A DNA stretch of 64,000 nucleotides from Deinococcus radiopugnans ATCC 19172 (GTDB lineage: Bacteria; Deinococcota; Deinococci; Deinococcales; Deinococcaceae), in assembly GCF_006335125.1 (NCBI RefSeq), contig NZ_VDMO01000002.1:273947-337946 (forward strand), given 5' to 3'. Of this stretch, positions 62,398 to 64,000 are shown in pieces; position 1 is the stretch's first letter; every line of letters begins with the position of its first letter. Both the position numbers and the translations under genes were made by a program. The notes below the pieces were generated by a model. It made no database searches. It was given only the letters and a program-made list of their open reading frames with translations, and was not told where the DNA came from.

Positions 62398-62961
62398 ATG
62401 ACCACCCGCCGCGCCTTCCTGGAAAAATGGTGGCTGCTGCCGGTGGCGGCCACGGCGGGTGCTTTTGGCTACATGGGCTGGTACGCCACGCGCGTCACGC
62501 TGGGCAAGCAGAAAGCCGGAGCGCCCGACTTTCAGGCGGCCCCGGCGCAGCGCATTGCCCCCCTGGAGGAGCTGCAAGACGAATGGGCCAACGTGAATTT
62601 CAGCTACGCGGGCCGCCCCTGCGCGCTGCTGCGGGTGCCACAGGCGGTGGAAGGCGGCCTGGAACTCAAAGAGGGCGGGCATCTGGTGGCGTACTCACGG
62701 GTCTGCACGCACCTGGGCTGCACCGTCAATCTGGTGCGTGACCCGGAGGTGCTGGCCTTCGCCTTCAACTACCGCCCGCCCAGTGACGCGCAGCACCCGC
62801 AACTGGGTTGCCGCTGCCACTACAGCGTCTTTGATCCCCTCAAGGCCGGGGACGCGGTGTTCGGCAAGGCCAACGGCCCGCTGCCGCGCGTGCGCCTGGA
62901 ACTGCGGGGAGCAGAGGTCTGGGCCACCGGCATCGAACCCGCACCGGAACTGGGCGGGTAA
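62398..62961 (+). CDS. Rieske iron-sulfur protein (QcrA-type)
   Basis: The 187-residue protein has an N-terminal Arg-rich signal-anchor ([20 protein letters not shown]) suitable for membrane insertion, and a Rieske domain with VCTHLGCTV and [11 protein letters not shown], giving the two Cys and two His for the 2Fe-2S cluster. It should be the iron-sulfur subunit of a quinol-cytochrome c reductase, but no cytochrome b gene lies next to it. The next gene has its own leaderless promoter inside this stop codon. Confidence 0.9.
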   Translation: MTTRRAFLEKWWLLPVAATAGAFGYMGWYATRVTLGKQKAGAPDFQAAPAQRIAPLEELQDEWANVNFSYAGRPCALLRVPQAVEGGLELKEGGHLVAYSRVCTHLGCTVNLVRDPEVLAFAFNYRPPSDAQHPQLGCRCHYSVFDPLKAGDAVFGKANGPLPRVRLELRGAEVWATGIEPAPELGG

Positions 62962-62964
62962 ACT
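62959..62964 (+). promoter_or_regulatory. -10 box of a leaderless promoter (KTSC gene)
   Basis: TAAACT overlaps the TAA stop codon of the Rieske gene and lies 6 nt before the ATG at 62971. Confidence 0.5.
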
Positions 62965-62970
62965 GCGGCC

Positions 62971-63201
62971 ATGAGCAGCGTGACCCTGCACCCGGTGGAC
63001 TCCAGCATGATGAGCAACATCGGCTATGACCCGGCCAGCAGAACTCTGACCATCCTGTTCCACAGCGGCAAACGCTACGACTACGAGGGTGTGCCGCCGG
63101 AAGTGTACGAGCGGTTCCTGGCAGCCTCGTCGCAGGGATCGTTTTTCAGGAACGAGATTGACGGCTGCTACGAGTACCGTCACGTGCGCGGGCGGCGTTG
63201 A
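62971..63201 (+). CDS. KTSC domain protein (76 aa)
   Basis: The 76-residue protein is a single KTSC domain: MMSNIGYDPASRTLTILFHS, then KRYDYEGVPPEVYERFLAAS and SQGSFFRNEI. The family's role is unknown, although fusions to tRNA synthetases and nucleases suggest RNA or nucleic acid binding. Its stop overlaps the TTG start of the acetyltransferase gene. Confidence 0.88.
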   Translation: MSSVTLHPVDSSMMSNIGYDPASRTLTILFHSGKRYDYEGVPPEVYERFLAASSQGSFFRNEIDGCYEYRHVRGRR

Positions 63202-63680
63202 GCGAGTTGACCTTCACTTCCGGCGACGACGTCGCTGCCTCCGGCGTGCTGATCGCCGCCGCCCTGCACCTGAAAGCGCGCGGCGAGCCGCTGTGGCCCG
63301 AGAGCAGCCTGACCCCCGAACGGCTGGCGCGGTACTACCCGCCTGCCGGGTGGCGCGTGGCGTGGCGCGGCGACGTGGCGCTGGCGTGCCTGTGCCTGAT
63401 GGATGCAGACCCGCTGTTCTGGCCTGAGGACGCCCCGCAGGAGGCGCTGTACCTGCATAAACTGGCCGTCCACCCGAACGCACAGGGCCAGGGCCTCTCG
63501 GCGCTGCTGCTGCGGGAAGCGGCCCGGGAGACGGCGCGGCGCGGACGGCCCTGGCTCAAGCTGGACACCGCCACCGGGCGGCCCAAACTGCGTGCCCTCT
63601 ACGAGAATTTCGGTTTTCAGAACGTCGGGGAGCGCTCGGTCAAGGGATTCGACGTGACGCTGTACCGGTTGCCGGTTTAA
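63198..63680 (+). CDS. GNAT family N-acetyltransferase
   Basis: The 160-residue protein has the GNAT fold: a strand ending LHKLAVHPNAQGQGLSALLL (acetyl-CoA loop, Q/R-x-x-G-x-A-type), then a helix and the LRALYENFGFQNVGE motif near the C-terminus. Substrate is unknown. TTG start overlapping the KTSC stop (TTGA) implies translational coupling. It is followed by the 16S transcription terminator from the other strand. Confidence 0.85.
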   Translation: MSELTFTSGDDVAASGVLIAAALHLKARGEPLWPESSLTPERLARYYPPAGWRVAWRGDVALACLCLMDADPLFWPEDAPQEALYLHKLAVHPNAQGQGLSALLLREAARETARRGRPWLKLDTATGRPKLRALYENFGFQNVGERSVKGFDVTLYRLPV

Positions 63681-63798
63681 GAGGGCAAGAACACCACCCA
63701 TCTGGACAAGCGAAAAAAGCGTCACCGCATTGGTCGGTTGCCTGAGTCCCTCCATGCCTTCTCGAATGACTTGCAGCCGTTCCGGTAAGAGACAACCA

Positions 63799-63839
63799 AT
63801 AAAAAGCGCCCCGAAACCATTACGGTTTCGGGGCGCTTA
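63799..63839 (-). terminator. terminator downstream of the 16S rRNA gene
   Basis: A perfect 15-bp stem (63839-63825 with 63819-63805 on the minus strand) with a 5-nt loop is followed by TTTATT. It lies about 35 bp past the 16S 3' end, with no tRNA or 23S gene between. Confidence 0.9.
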
Positions 63840-63873
63840 AGAACGCATCTGGTGTTGAAGAATGTGACCTGTA

Positions 63874-64000
<127 letters not shown>

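Overview
Organism. The window reads as chromosomal DNA of a Deinococcus-type bacterium. It is uniformly GC-rich. The right edge holds the 3' end of a 16S rRNA gene (minus strand) with a Deinococcus-like tail, and a strong terminator follows it with no spacer tRNA or 23S gene, as expected from the split rRNA operons of Deinococcus-Thermus. Many genes have a TANNNT -10 box only 6-9 nt before the start codon and no Shine-Dalgarno, the leaderless arrangement known to be common in Deinococcus. No phage, insertion sequence, CRISPR array or tRNA gene was seen.

Layout. 1-8.0 kb: small metabolic and regulatory genes, a MarR/VOC divergent pair with twin operators, a cytochrome c, an alkyltransferase-like DNA repair protein, a cell-wall amidase and a peptidoglycan-binding protein. 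8.0-9.9 kb: an unusual three-gene operon (coiled-coil membrane protein, tiny membrane protein, TAXI-type binding protein). 10-16 kb: C39-like peptidase, lipoprotein hydrolase, hemL, CoA-binding protein, hydrolase. 16-25.5 kb: NMN adenylyltransferase/Nudix, two YbjN-like genes, MBL hydrolase, ComF, mgsA, SRPBCC protein, a DMT transporter and a fused ABC ATPase-permease. 25.6-30.2 kb: transketolase with a GntR regulator and an intervening palindrome, then an erythromycin-esterase/phosphoribosyltransferase pair. 30.4-33.1 kb: rpsP-khpA-rimM-trmD and a LON-domain protein. 33-35.4 kb: FemAB-type transferase and a secreted peptidyl-prolyl isomerase. 35.7-40.1 kb: an AT-richer island with a tiny secreted peptide gene, a subtilisin-like lipoprotein and a TPR-HD-GYP-GGDEF protein. 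41-45.5 kb: class Ib ribonucleotide reductase operon behind a long, structured leader. 46-56.5 kb: SLC13 permease, transaldolase, Jag, LMW-PTP, DUF418, a GT2-GT4 fusion, a DmpA-like peptidase and a lipoprotein. 56.7-63 kb: complete cytochrome c maturation operon ccmCDEFGH plus a CcmI-cytochrome c fusion and a Rieske protein. 63-64 kb: KTSC protein, GNAT protein, 16S rRNA.

How the genes work together. The Ccm operon delivers heme to CXXCH apocytochromes such as the one at 3.1 kb and the one fused to CcmI; the Rieske protein beside it belongs to quinol oxidation. Transketolase and transaldolase serve the non-oxidative pentose phosphate pathway, and NrdEFI with a thioredoxin-fold partner makes deoxynucleotides.

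Best candidate for something new. The 45-aa secreted peptide ends in GKMSMWAG. The neighbouring subtilisin-like lipoprotein carries three tandem GGRISMWA copies just before its catalytic domain. Twelve bp after that gene comes a TPR protein with intact HD-GYP and GGDEF modules. The shared SMWAG motif is visible directly. That the three form a peptide/protease/cyclic-di-GMP signalling or inhibitor system is inference.
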